Positions 25,969 through 34,355 of a stretch of DNA of 49,473 nt are shown here, one piece after another. How positions within the stretch are numbered: the first letter of the stretch is position 1; every line of letters starts with the position of its first letter. The notes beneath the pieces are model-generated. The model saw only the letters and a program-made list of their open reading frames with translations. It was not told the origin of the DNA and did not search any database. The translations under genes and the position numbers were made by a program. Location: positions 1 through 49,473 of the forward strand of contig CAJXTJ010000005.1 of the NCBI GenBank assembly GCA_913061165.1, in the 5' to 3' direction. Origin of the DNA: an uncultured Polaribacter sp. GTDB taxonomy: Bacteria; Bacteroidota; Bacteroidia; Flavobacteriales; Flavobacteriaceae.

Positions 25969-26826
25969 ATGAAAAAAATATTTTTAACAGCATTTTTTAT
26001 GCTAGCTAGTTTACAACTGTGTTCTCAAGATTTGTTAGACATTTTAGAGAGGGAAGCGCCAAAAATGGAAAACATAGTTTCGGCTACTTTTAAAGGAACT
26101 AGAATTGTAAACGGTCATTCTATAGAAAATAGAAAAAACAAAGAATTAGAGTTTATAATTTCTCATAGATTTGGTAGGGTAAACACCGGGTTTGAAGAGC
26201 TTTTTGGATTAGATCAAGCAAATATTCGTTTTGCTCTAGAATATGGTTTAACAGACGATTTAACCGTTGGCTTAGGAAGAAGTAGTTTTGAAAAAACCTA
26301 TGACGGGTATTTGAAATATAGTTTGTTAAAACAGAAAACGGGTACAAATGCGTTTCCTTTTGCAGTTTCTCTTTTTGGAAGTGTTGCTGCCAAGAGTCAG
26401 AAAGCAATTGCAGGAAGTGAAAGAACTTTTGCTGAAAGCTTATTTTATGTGGGGCAAGTTTTAATTGCTAAAAAAGTAAATTCTTCATTATCAGTTCAAG
26501 TAACACCAACATATGTGCATAGAAATTTAGCAACTATAGCCGCAGACCCACATGATATTTTTGCGTTAGGTGTTGGTACAAGAGTAAAGTTGAGTAAACG
26601 AGTTTCTTTAAATGCAGAATATTACCAGCAATTTCAGAAGCTTACATCTATTAATGCTAGAAACTCATTGGCTTTTGGTGTAGATATAGAAACTGGTGGG
26701 CACGTTTTTCAAATTATTCTATCGAATGCAATTACTATGGTAGAAAAATCATTTATAACAGAAACAACAGGTAACTTTTTTGGCGGAGACATTCATTTAG
26801 GATTTAACCTTTCTAGAACTTTTTAG
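25969..26826 (+). CDS. DUF5777 beta-barrel protein
   Basis: The 285-residue precursor has a signal peptide (about 1-19). It matches the DUF5777 family found downstream of YceI genes in Bacteroidota: SATFKGTRIVNGHSIE near the start, EFIISHRFGRVN, and then regularly spaced amphipathic strands such as LTVGLGRSSFEKTYDGYLKY. It ends in an aromatic-rich strand, GFNLSRTF, the usual C-terminal signal of outer-membrane barrels. It is likely an outer-membrane barrel working with the haem lipoprotein, OB-fold and YceI proteins. The function is unknown. Confidence 0.75.
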   Translation: MKKIFLTAFFMLASLQLCSQDLLDILEREAPKMENIVSATFKGTRIVNGHSIENRKNKELEFIISHRFGRVNTGFEELFGLDQANIRFALEYGLTDDLTVGLGRSSFEKTYDGYLKYSLLKQKTGTNAFPFAVSLFGSVAAKSQKAIAGSERTFAESLFYVGQVLIAKKVNSSLSVQVTPTYVHRNLATIAADPHDIFALGVGTRVKLSKRVSLNAEYYQQFQKLTSINARNSLAFGVDIETGGHVFQIILSNAITMVEKSFITETTGNFFGGDIHLGFNLSRTF

Positions 26827-26838
26827 CCAAAAGAAGCA

Positions 26839-27063
26839 TTATTCTATAATTTCGTAATCAATACTTAGTTTGCGAAAAGCTCTTAAGGCAGAGCCAGAAT
26901 TTTTACCATCTAATTCAATATCTACGGCATCTCCTTCTAAAAGGATTTCTGCAAGCTCTGCTGCCAAAGAATCGGTAATGGTAGCCGAGAATTCTGCAAT
27001 GCATCTCGCTATTGCTCTTTTATCTGGTCTTTGTGCGTCGCAAGACAATAAATTTACTTTCAT
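26839..27063 (-). CDS. Small conserved protein of unknown function
   Basis: The start is placed at the ATG giving MKVNLLSCDAQ (74 residues), because the ten residues added by an earlier ATG look non-native. The sequence is acidic and Ala-rich, with AIARCIAEFSATITDSLAAE predicted helical, and ends GSALRAFRKLSIDYEIIE. The pattern is regular and looks like a real small alpha/beta domain. The second half loosely recalls the C-terminal domain of ribosomal protein L7/L12, but this is not firm. The gene converges on the DUF5777 gene with 12 bases between them. Confidence 0.7.
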   Translation of the reverse strand: MKVNLLSCDAQRPDKRAIARCIAEFSATITDSLAAELAEILLEGDAVDIELDGKNSGSALRAFRKLSIDYEIIE

Positions 27064-27150
27064 AAGAATGATGTTTCTACTTGCAAGATACAAGAGTTAG
27101 GATAAACAATTAGGCTGCTTTTGCATTATTAATGCAAACAGCTTCGGTGT

Positions 27151-27702
27151 TTACGCTTTCAATTCAATTTTCGAGTTACTTTCTTTTAATAAATTTAGAT
27201 AATCTTCAATTTTAAACACAGCACTATGAAATCTAGACGTTCTCTTACTACCTTCATTTTGTCTTACAATAGACCTTGCATAGCGTCTTACTTCATCTTT
27301 AGAAGTTAAGATAATTCCAGGAACTGGAGTGCTTTTTTCATTTTCATCTTTAGCAACCATTGTAAAATAAGAAGAATTACAATGTTTGGTTTCTCCTGTT
27401 CTAATATTTTCAGATTCTACACGCAAACCAATTACCATAGAAGTTCTGCCTGTATAATTCACGGAAGCTTTTAAGGTTAAAAGCTCTCCAACTTCGATAG
27501 GATTTAAAAAGTCTACTTTATTTACAGAGGCTGTAACGCAATAGTTACTAGAATGTTTTGAGGCGCAAGCAAATGCAATTTGATCCATTAAATTTAAAAT
27601 ATGACCCCCATGTATTTTTCCGCTAAAATTAGAATGTGAAGGCAGCATTAATTCTGTAATTGTTAATTGAGAATCTTCAATGTTTTTAAATTTTTTAATC
27701 AT
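27151..27702 (-). CDS. Acyl-CoA thioesterase (hotdog fold, YciA-like)
   Basis: The 183 residues carry one hotdog domain that hydrolyses acyl-CoA thioesters. The family block HGGHILNLMDQIAFACA spans residues 31-47, with catalytic Asp40, and KVDFLNPIEVGELLTLKASV is the central strand pair. A 40-residue charged C-terminal extension follows. Chain-length preference is not readable. It is a single gene facing the small hypothetical gene. Confidence 0.85.
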   Translation of the reverse strand: MIKKFKNIEDSQLTITELMLPSHSNFSGKIHGGHILNLMDQIAFACASKHSSNYCVTASVNKVDFLNPIEVGELLTLKASVNYTGRTSMVIGLRVESENIRTGETKHCNSSYFTMVAKDENEKSTPVPGIILTSKDEVRRYARSIVRQNEGSKRTSRFHSAVFKIEDYLNLLKESNSKIELKA

Positions 27703-27993
27703 TTGCAGTATCTTTACTTTTAAAAGGGGGCTTTTTTATGATAGTAATCATCTTAGTGCCCATTAAAATATTACTTTTTTCTAAACCAAAAATACAAATC
27801 TAATTACAAATAGCTCTTTATTTGTTCTGTATTTATTCCTTTTTTCAAGGAATCTTGTTCATCGGAATACCGTTTATTTGTTCTCATGAACTTATAAATA
27901 AATTATTGTTTAATGTTCAGTAAAAAACATTTAACACATATCCCGTTAAAGTATTAAAATTAATAATTATCTTTAAGGAATAAAATCAAAATT

Positions 27994-28605
27994 ATGACTA
28001 AAAAATTACCTTTTATTTTATTTTTATTGTTTACTGTGGGCATAGTTGCACAGACAGTTAACACAGTAACCATTGATTGGGGGCGTAACTCTACACCATC
28101 AGCAACTGGCGATAGTAAAGCAAGTAGAACCATAGAAGTAGGCGATACTGTAGAATGGGTGTGGAATAGTAATAACCATAACGTGGTTAGTAACGCCGGT
28201 GCAAATGAATCTTTTAATAGTGGGGCTACTGAGAATGTCGGAGCTACTTTTTCACATATTTTTACATTGGTAGGATCGAGTGATTATGTATGTACTCCGC
28301 ATTCAGGCAATATGTTTGGTACTATTACTGTAGTTGCAGAGGGTGCTTTAAGTACCTCAGAGGCAAGACGTTTAAAGTTTGAAATGTTTCCAAATCCGGC
28401 ATCAGATAAGGTACGTATTCAATTGCCTTCTGGAGCTGAAAATGCTACGGTAGAATTTTATGATTCTTTAGGCAGATTGGCGCTTTCTAAAAAAGTAACG
28501 CGTATTAGCAATAAAATGGATGTGAATGCTTTAAGTAAAGGTATTTATATTTTAAAAGTTTTTACAGCAGACCAGATCGGAAGTCAGAAATTTATTAAAA
28601 ATTAA
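27994..28605 (+). CDS. Secreted cupredoxin with type IX sorting domain
   Basis: The 203-residue precursor has a signal peptide (about 1-19), then a plastocyanin/azurin-like domain (20-116). The four type 1 copper ligands are visible: His62 (NHNVV), Cys100, His103 and Met107 in YVCTPHSGNMFG. Residues about 128-203 form a type A sorting tail, opening FEMFPNPASDKV and ending ILKVFTADQIGSQKFIKN, used by the type IX secretion system (PorSS). The copper protein is thus exported to the cell surface. It could carry electrons or bind copper outside the cell. It is alone and has its own terminator. Confidence 0.9.
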   Translation: MTKKLPFILFLLFTVGIVAQTVNTVTIDWGRNSTPSATGDSKASRTIEVGDTVEWVWNSNNHNVVSNAGANESFNSGATENVGATFSHIFTLVGSSDYVCTPHSGNMFGTITVVAEGALSTSEARRLKFEMFPNPASDKVRIQLPSGAENATVEFYDSLGRLALSKKVTRISNKMDVNALSKGIYILKVFTADQIGSQKFIKN

Positions 28606-28630
28606 GGATCCCTATAATTTTTAACGTTAG

Positions 28631-28665
28631 AAAACCAATTGTATTTATAGCAATTGGTTTTTTTT
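28631..28665 (+). terminator. Terminator of the cupredoxin gene
   Basis: AAAACCAATTG and CAATTGGTTTT form an 11-base-pair stem with a 9-base loop, followed by more T. It starts 26 bases after the stop. Confidence 0.9.
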
Positions 28666-28680
28666 GTGGGCATTTTAAAG

Positions 28681-28688
28681 TAGATTTG
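28681..28688 (+). promoter_or_regulatory. -7 box of the GlmU-like gene
   Basis: TAGATTTG matches TAnnTTTG exactly, between the upstream terminator and the ATG 20 bases further on. TTG elements upstream are at spacings of 14 and 24, neither ideal. Confidence 0.5.
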
Positions 28689-28708
28689 TAGTACAAGAAA
28701 AAAAAAGT

Positions 28709-29884
28709 ATGAATTATATCTTATTTGATAGTGATGTTAGAGATACACTATTGCCATTTACATATACAAAACCCGTTGCAGATATTAGAATCGGAATTTT
28801 AACCATTAGAGAAAAATGGGAGAAACATCTTGGTTTAACTACCACTACAATTACCGCAGATTATTTAGAAGAAAAATATCCGATGGTAGAAATGGAAGAG
28901 AATATTCTTATAAATGCCTCTTTTTGTCCTACGGAATCTTTGGTAGAAAAGGTAAAAAATCTTTCTAAAAATGAAGCTATTTTTAAAGGTGAAGACGTAT
29001 TGGCATTTCATACAACACAAAGCCAAGAAGAGGTAGATTTTGATACTTATACCCAAATAGAATTTGATGAAGAACTAATTCAAATAAAAAATACTTCAGA
29101 TATTTTTACGCATAATGGCAAAGCGATTCAGCAAGATTTTGATTTAATTACAGCAGAAAGAACTTCTGAAACCATACCAGCAGGAATACAAGTTTTAAAT
29201 CCAGAAAATATTTTTATTGAAGAAGGTGCACAAATTTTGTTTTCTACTTTAAACGCATCAGAAGGACCTATTTATATTGGCAAAGATGCTTTAATAATGG
29301 AAAATTCTTCTATTAGAGGGCCTTTTGCAATGTGCGAAAATGCCGTTGTTAAAATGGGAACAAAAATTTATAAAGATACTACCATAGGGCCTTTTTCTAA
29401 AGTAGGAGGTGAGATAAGCAATGCTGTTATTTTTGGGTATTCTAGTAAGGGCCATGACGGCTATTTAGGAAACTCTGTGATAGGTGAGTGGTGTAATTTA
29501 GGAGCGGGCACCAATAATTCAAATTTAAAAAACAATTATTCTGAAGTAAAATTATGGAATTATGAAACCGAGCGTTTTGCAAAAACAGGATTGCAGTTTT
29601 GTGGTTTAATGATGGGAGATCATTCTAAATGTGCTATTAGCACTACGTTTAATACAGGAACGGTAGTTGGCGTAAGTGCAAATATTTTTGGAAGCGGATT
29701 TCCAAGAAACTTTACACCTTCTTTTAGTTGGGGCGGTACAGCAGGTTATGAAACCTTTCAAATGAATAAAGTTTCTGAAGTTGTTACTGCAGTAATGAAA
29801 CGTAAAAATTTAGTTTTTGATGCAGTAGATCAAAAAATTCTAGACCATGTTTTTGAGGAAACTAAACAATATCGAAATTTTTAA
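28709..29884 (+). CDS. GlmU-like sugar nucleotidyltransferase
   Basis: The 391-residue protein has an N-terminal nucleotidyltransferase-like half opening NYILFDSDVRDTLLPFTYTK. The C-terminal left-handed beta-helix (about 175-340) has hexapeptide repeats such as ILFSTLNASEGPIYIGKDAL and GPFAMCENAVVKMG. It matches the Bacteroidota 'GlmU family protein' group rather than canonical GlmU, since the classic LAAGxGTRM motif is missing at the start. Its substrate is therefore not certain, although a role in making an activated amino sugar is plausible. It is monocistronic. Confidence 0.82.
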   Translation: MNYILFDSDVRDTLLPFTYTKPVADIRIGILTIREKWEKHLGLTTTTITADYLEEKYPMVEMEENILINASFCPTESLVEKVKNLSKNEAIFKGEDVLAFHTTQSQEEVDFDTYTQIEFDEELIQIKNTSDIFTHNGKAIQQDFDLITAERTSETIPAGIQVLNPENIFIEEGAQILFSTLNASEGPIYIGKDALIMENSSIRGPFAMCENAVVKMGTKIYKDTTIGPFSKVGGEISNAVIFGYSSKGHDGYLGNSVIGEWCNLGAGTNNSNLKNNYSEVKLWNYETERFAKTGLQFCGLMMGDHSKCAISTTFNTGTVVGVSANIFGSGFPRNFTPSFSWGGTAGYETFQMNKVSEVVTAVMKRKNLVFDAVDQKILDHVFEETKQYRNF

Positions 29885-29986
29885 TTTTAGCCGTTTTTTT
29901 ATGTGGGCCTAATCTTTAGTCTTTGGCGCGAGTTTAATAGAAAGTAGTTTACATTAATTATTTTTATACGGTGTGGTTATGCGTTT

Positions 29987-30091
29987 TTATACTTTTAAAT
30001 TCTCAATAAATTTAGCTACTTGTCTTTTTGAATAATGGCCATTATATTGAATATAACACCCATCTAGTCTTATCACAAGAACTCCGAAGCA
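29987..30091 (-). pseudogene. Possible fragment of a thioredoxin-like gene
   Basis: On the minus strand a frame stays open through CFGVLVIRLDGCYIQYN and GHYSKRQVAKFIENLKV before a TAA. The shape (strand, turn, strand, then SK..VAKFIE helix) resembles the C-terminal end of a thioredoxin fold, but no CxxC or start codon is present. It lies beyond the terminator of the DUF2911 gene, in a gap of about 300 bases that otherwise holds nothing recognisable. It may be a relic, and chance is not excluded. Confidence 0.35.
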
Positions 30092-30121
30092 AGTTTTTTT
30101 TCTATGGAAAATAAGTTTAAA

Positions 30122-30157
30122 ACAAAAAAAAATCTCAAGCAGGTACTTGAGATTTTA
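30122..30157 (-). terminator. Terminator of the DUF2911 gene
   Basis: AAAATCTCAAG and CTTGAGATTTT form an 11-base-pair stem with a 6-base loop. On the minus strand a long U tract follows. It lies 26 bases after the stop of the DUF2911 gene. Confidence 0.9.
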
Positions 30158-30182
30158 AATATTTTAGAAGCTACTAGAATGC

Positions 30183-31031
30183 TTAGAGGGCACCCCATTC
30201 TTTTAAAGAGGCAGTATTCATATTTATATACGCATCATTCCCTGCTTTTGTTGCCAATTCTAAAGACATTTTTGCAGCAGCAATTGCCGTTTTTGTACTT
30301 CCTGCTTTTGCGTGTACTAAAGACTGTTGTCTTAGGTACCAAAAACGCGGCTGTGCGGCAGTCATTTCAATAGCTTTGTCTATCCATACTTTTGCTTTGT
30401 CTATGTCTTGTCCGTTTTGTAAATAATACACTGCAGCACTAAACAAATCTTGCGCAGAAGGGCCAGCCATTGCAGCATCTATGCTTTTTGTAACCATTGC
30501 ATCTGTGGGTGTTGTAAACGTAAAACCTACAGAAACAGCTTCCCAACTTAAATTAAAGAATGCAGTATTTTTTGTTACATCGTCAAACGTTATGGTCAAC
30601 GTTTCTACATTTATTGGTAATTTTTTAGGCGTTGCCTTTATCTGTGCAGCAATTTTTTCTATATCTAATGTTTTTGGTGCACCGCTTCCTTTAGATTCCG
30701 TGTAAAAATAAATGTCCCAAGAAGTTTCACCTGGTTTTGTAAAAATAGCATAGGTTCCTTTTGCCAAAGTATTTCCGGCGATGGTTACATCAGAAGAAAA
30801 TGTAATTTTTGTTCTTGCGTTTGCACCCGTTCTCCAGATGTTTCCATATTGTTCTAAACCGCCAAAGATTGTTCTTCCTCTCATGCTTGGTCTAGAGTAG
30901 TCTACGGTTACCGTTGTTAAACCAACTTTTTGTGTTATTTTTTGAGCCGGACTCGGTGCCGGTGTTTCAATTTGTGCATTTGTAGCATACGTTAATACAA
31001 GTACAAATACGCTTAGTAGTATTTTTTTCAT
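30183..31031 (-). CDS. DUF2911 secreted protein
   Basis: The 282-residue protein has a signal peptide (about 1-19, ending TNAQ). The DUF2911 domain (about 30-170) is recognised from VDYSRPSMRGRTIFGGL, GNIWRTGANARTKITFSSDV and KGTYAIFTKPGETSWDIYFY, the last two being signature stretches. The C-terminal third (about 195-275) is helical and TPR-like (AVYYLQNGQDIDKAKVWIDK). It should be exported to the periplasm. The role of the family is unknown. It has its own promoter box and terminator. Confidence 0.85.
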   Translation of the reverse strand: MKKILLSVFVLVLTYATNAQIETPAPSPAQKITQKVGLTTVTVDYSRPSMRGRTIFGGLEQYGNIWRTGANARTKITFSSDVTIAGNTLAKGTYAIFTKPGETSWDIYFYTESKGSGAPKTLDIEKIAAQIKATPKKLPINVETLTITFDDVTKNTAFFNLSWEAVSVGFTFTTPTDAMVTKSIDAAMAGPSAQDLFSAAVYYLQNGQDIDKAKVWIDKAIEMTAAQPRFWYLRQQSLVHAKAGSTKTAIAAAKMSLELATKAGNDAYINMNTASLKEWGAL

Positions 31032-31054
31032 GGTTTTTTTATATTTATTTTGCT

Positions 31055-31062
31055 CAAAATTA
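31055..31062 (-). promoter_or_regulatory. -7 box of the DUF2911 gene
   Basis: The minus strand reads TAATTTTG, a perfect TAnnTTTG box 24 bases before the ATG. Confidence 0.55.
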
Positions 31063-31111
31063 CAATTTCAGAAAACGATAAATGTTAACTATTTCTTAAA
31101 ATAAAGCGATG

Positions 31112-31119
31112 TATCTTTG
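31112..31119 (+). promoter_or_regulatory. -7 box of the aquaporin gene
   Basis: TATCTTTG matches TAnnTTTG exactly. Because the box lies inside the longest reading frame, translation must begin at the ATG at 31136 and not at the upstream ATG at 31109. Confidence 0.55.
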
Positions 31120-31135
31120 TTCCTTATTCTATAAA

Positions 31136-31801
31136 ATGAAAAAATACATATCTGAATTTATAGGAACTTTTTCTATGATTTTCTGTGGAACAGGTGCCAT
31201 GACGGTAAATGAAGTTACCGGAGGTGAAGTAACTCATGTGGGTATTGCAATTACTTGGGGCTTAATAGTTATGGCAATGATTTATGCCTTTGGCGAAACG
31301 TCTGGTGCGCATTTTAACCCAGCAGTAACCATTGCATTTGCCTATGCTAAAAAGTTTGCTTGGAAAGAAGTGCCCAAATACATAACTGCCCAGCTTTTAG
31401 GTGCTTTTGCAGCTAGTTTGGTGTTGTGGTTTCTATTTCCTGCCAGTGAATATTTAGGAGCAACCATACCCACAGTAGACGTTTGGCGTGCCTTTGTTTT
31501 AGAACTCTTGTTAACCTTTTTCTTAATGGTGGTTATTATAAATGTTTCTACCGGAAGTAAAGAAATGGGTATTATTGCAGGGATGGCAGTAGGTGCTGTG
31601 GTGTTGTTAGAGGCAATGTTTGCAGGGCCAATTACAAATGCTTCCATGAACCCCGCACGTTCTATTGCACCAAATATTGTTTCTGGTAATATAGACGGAC
31701 TCTGGTTATACATTGTAGCGCCTATTTTAGGGGCTTTGTTGGCGGTAGTTTCTTGCAAATTGATAAAAGAAGACAACTGTTGCGATACAGAAAATTGTTA
31801 A
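31136..31801 (+). CDS. Aquaporin / MIP-family channel
   Basis: From the chosen start, which opens MKKYISEFIGTFSMIFCGTG, the protein has 221 residues and six membrane helices. The two NPA boxes are both intact: NPAV at 61-64 and NPAR at 172-175. Its small size and the SMNPARS context suit a water channel rather than a glycerol facilitator, but selectivity is not proven. The tail carries a Cys-rich end (DNCCDTENC), which is unusual. The epimerase gene starts 18 bases downstream. Confidence 0.9.
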   Translation: MKKYISEFIGTFSMIFCGTGAMTVNEVTGGEVTHVGIAITWGLIVMAMIYAFGETSGAHFNPAVTIAFAYAKKFAWKEVPKYITAQLLGAFAASLVLWFLFPASEYLGATIPTVDVWRAFVLELLLTFFLMVVIINVSTGSKEMGIIAGMAVGAVVLLEAMFAGPITNASMNPARSIAPNIVSGNIDGLWLYIVAPILGALLAVVSCKLIKEDNCCDTENC

Positions 31802-31819
31802 ATCTTAAAGTATAAAGTT

Positions 31820-32590
31820 TTGAATAATATAAGTATTTTAGGCTGTGGCTGGTTAGGGAAACCTTTGGCAAATTCCTTTTTAGAAGCTGGTTTTTCTGTA
31901 AAAGGGTCTACTACATCGGAAGAGAAAGTTCCTGTTTTAGAAGCCTTAGGCATAGATACCTATCTTGTAAATATTTCTGAATTTGAGGAGTTTGATGCTT
32001 TTTTAGAGGCCGATATTTTAATTATTGCCATTACTTCTAAAGATATTGATGGTTTTGAAAGGTTGCTTGCGCAAATACAAGAAGCTGCTATTCAAAAAGT
32101 TATTTTTATTAGTGCTACTTCTGTGTATGGCAAATTGAATAAAGTAATGACAGAAGAAGATGCTGTGTTAGATACGCCACTTACTGTTATTGAAAATTTA
32201 TTTAAAGAGAACACTTTTTTTGAAACTACAATTATTCGTTTTTCTGGCTTGTTTGGTGGTGATAGAAGTCCTGCAAACTGGTTTAAAGACGGCCGTGCAA
32301 TACCGCAACCAAAGGGTTTTGTGAATATGATTCACAGAGAAGATTGCATCGAAATTATACAAGAAGTAATTGCACAGAATTGCTGGAATACTATTTTTAA
32401 TGCGTGTGCCAATCATCATCCAACTAGAAAAGAGTTTTACAGCATTGCAAAATTAAGTGCTGGTTTTAAAGAACCAGAATTTGAAGATCCAGAAGTATAT
32501 GAATGGAAAATAATTTCTTCAGAGAAAGTTCAAAGCGTATTAGGTTATAAATTTATACACGACAACCTGCTTTTTAATACAAGCAAGTAG
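31820..32590 (+). CDS. NAD(P)-dependent epimerase/SDR-type protein
   Basis: The 256-residue protein has an N-terminal Rossmann fold with ISILGCGWLGKPLANSF, which resembles the GxGxxG pattern of the YeeZ/SDR extended families. VIFISATSVYGK supplies the typical Ser-x-Tyr region, although no YxxxK is clear. FVNMIHREDCIEIIQEVI in the second half matches nucleoside-sugar epimerase relatives. Translation appears to start at TTG. It follows the aquaporin gene by 18 bases and is probably cotranscribed. The substrate is unknown. Confidence 0.78.
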   Translation: MNNISILGCGWLGKPLANSFLEAGFSVKGSTTSEEKVPVLEALGIDTYLVNISEFEEFDAFLEADILIIAITSKDIDGFERLLAQIQEAAIQKVIFISATSVYGKLNKVMTEEDAVLDTPLTVIENLFKENTFFETTIIRFSGLFGGDRSPANWFKDGRAIPQPKGFVNMIHREDCIEIIQEVIAQNCWNTIFNACANHHPTRKEFYSIAKLSAGFKEPEFEDPEVYEWKIISSEKVQSVLGYKFIHDNLLFNTSK

Positions 32591-32711
32591 ATTGCCAGCG
32601 TTTTAAGATTGAAAGTTACTGTTTTTTAACTAAACCCTAAACACACTATGTTCATAGCTGGCTTGCGCAGATGAAAAGCGCAATCAGGAGCAAAACTTTA
32701 TAGAATAGGGT

Positions 32712-34355
32712 TTATTTAGCGTATTTTTTCTTTCTCCAAAATGCAAATGCAAATCCGAAACCACACAATAATACAAGCGGCAAGATTACATTAAAAAACT
32801 GCCAAAAAGCACGTTCTTTAAAAGCCTTTTGTTTGTCTAGCATCCGTATTTGTAAAGACTTGTTTCTTAAGTTTATGAGACCAGAATCATCTAATAAATA
32901 AGCTACGGAATTCAGTAAAAAATCTTTATTTCCAAATTGTTGATTCGTCCATTTATCAGAAGCCAAATCGTATGGTTTGTCTTTTAATAGCTGATTTTTG
33001 CCAACATCACCATCAGCAATTACAATCATTTTATTTGCTACAGATTGCCCTTTAAAAAGAGGCGTATTAAAAGGAGGTATTCGGTTTTTATAAGCAGCAT
33101 TAAACTTGCCTTCTAACAAGACCGCAAACAACTGATTGCCGCCTTTATAATCAGATTCAATAACTTCTTCTGCAATAGATTGTAACGCTATAAATGTGGG
33201 CGTTCCTACTTTTTTAGTTAACAAAGAACTTACCAACAAAGGTGTTTTCTTAATGTTGTTTTTTAAAGTATCTATTTGGTTTGCAAACCGCAACCTAACA
33301 GGAGCATTGTTTTTAGTAATTGGGTGGTTTGGGTTTCCGCCAACTAATGGGTGGTAAAACCATTCTAAATTTTTAAACTGGGGTTGGTTGCCAACTTGGC
33401 CAGTTGCCACAGGTATTTGTGCCGAATATAAATCTTTAATTAGCGTAGTATTAATTCTAATTCCGTAGCTAAATAATAAGTCCGTTAGATTTAAATCTCT
33501 CGGATATGCTAACATTTTTCCGGTAGCATTTAGGCTATCTTGGTCTGCCTGCACATAGTCTAACATCCACAAAGTTTTACCACCATTGGCAATAAACTGA
33601 TCTAAGACAAATTTCTCTTTGTCTGTAAATTTTTCTGTAGGTTTTGCAATAATTGCCAAATCTAACTGTAGTAAATTTTTTAAAGTTTCTGGGGCATTTT
33701 TTTTTGTAGCATCTAAACTAAATTTTGCCAGCCTGTATTTTTTACCAAGTGCACTTAAAAAACTATATTGGTAGATGTCTTCTAATTCTCCATTTCCAGA
33801 AAGGATGCCTATTTTTTTTTGTTCTTTTTGGTGTACAGAATGTATGGCATTTGAAAAGCTGTATTCTAAATTTTCAATAGCGCTTTGCAATTGTGCTTCT
33901 TGAGAAGCCATAATAGCAGCCGGAAGTAAAGATACAATAGCTGTTTTTTTACCATAATTTATTGCTGCCCATGGAAAAATAATGGCTTCAGACATTTTAC
34001 CATCTTCTTCAACGGTTAATTGACTTGGCAGCATCCCTTTTTTAATGAGTGCTTCTCTTTGGGTATCCGGATTTTGAAAAGTAATTTTTATCTTTTGGTT
34101 TTTAGCAACCAATTCTTCTAAATATTGGCGTGTTTCTAGTTGCAACCTTTTAAATTCTGATGGAAAATCTCCTTCTAAATAAACCGTTATAAATAAATTT
34201 TTATCAATCTTAGATATAATGTTGGTAGTGGTTTCTGAAAGCGTATACCGTTGGTCTTTTGTAAGATCGAAACGTTTGTAGAAAGAGTGATTTACAACGT
34301 TTAAAACGATTAAAACAAGCATTAAAATGCTACTGTTTTTAATTTTTTTATTCAT
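32712..34355 (-). CDS. gldG: Gliding motility ABC component GldG
   Basis: GldG is the periplasmic/membrane part of the GldA-GldF-GldG ABC transporter needed for gliding in many Flavobacteriia. The 547 residues have an N-terminal membrane anchor (ILMLVLIVLNVVNHSFY), an ABC_transp_aux-type extracellular domain with LTKDQRYTLSETTTNII and GKTLWMLDYVQADQDSL, and a C-terminal membrane helix (FFNVILPLVLLCGFGFAFAF). It overlaps gldF by 8 bases. The ATPase gene gldA is not next to it. Confidence 0.93.
   Translation of the reverse strand: MNKKIKNSSILMLVLIVLNVVNHSFYKRFDLTKDQRYTLSETTTNIISKIDKNLFITVYLEGDFPSEFKRLQLETRQYLEELVAKNQKIKITFQNPDTQREALIKKGMLPSQLTVEEDGKMSEAIIFPWAAINYGKKTAIVSLLPAAIMASQEAQLQSAIENLEYSFSNAIHSVHQKEQKKIGILSGNGELEDIYQYSFLSALGKKYRLAKFSLDATKKNAPETLKNLLQLDLAIIAKPTEKFTDKEKFVLDQFIANGGKTLWMLDYVQADQDSLNATGKMLAYPRDLNLTDLLFSYGIRINTTLIKDLYSAQIPVATGQVGNQPQFKNLEWFYHPLVGGNPNHPITKNNAPVRLRFANQIDTLKNNIKKTPLLVSSLLTKKVGTPTFIALQSIAEEVIESDYKGGNQLFAVLLEGKFNAAYKNRIPPFNTPLFKGQSVANKMIVIADGDVGKNQLLKDKPYDLASDKWTNQQFGNKDFLLNSVAYLLDDSGLINLRNKSLQIRMLDKQKAFKERAFWQFFNVILPLVLLCGFGFAFAFWRKKKYAK

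Noticed and set aside
30104-30373. 89-residue plus-strand ORF over the DUF2911 gene end
   Set aside because: It runs through the terminator and the antisense of a well-supported gene.
31109-31135. Upstream ATG for the aquaporin
   Set aside because: The perfect -7 box lies inside the added part, so the transcript probably starts after that ATG.
32663-32683. TTGCGC...GCGCAA palindrome as a terminator
   Set aside because: The stem is only six base pairs with a 9-base loop and has no U tract on either strand.
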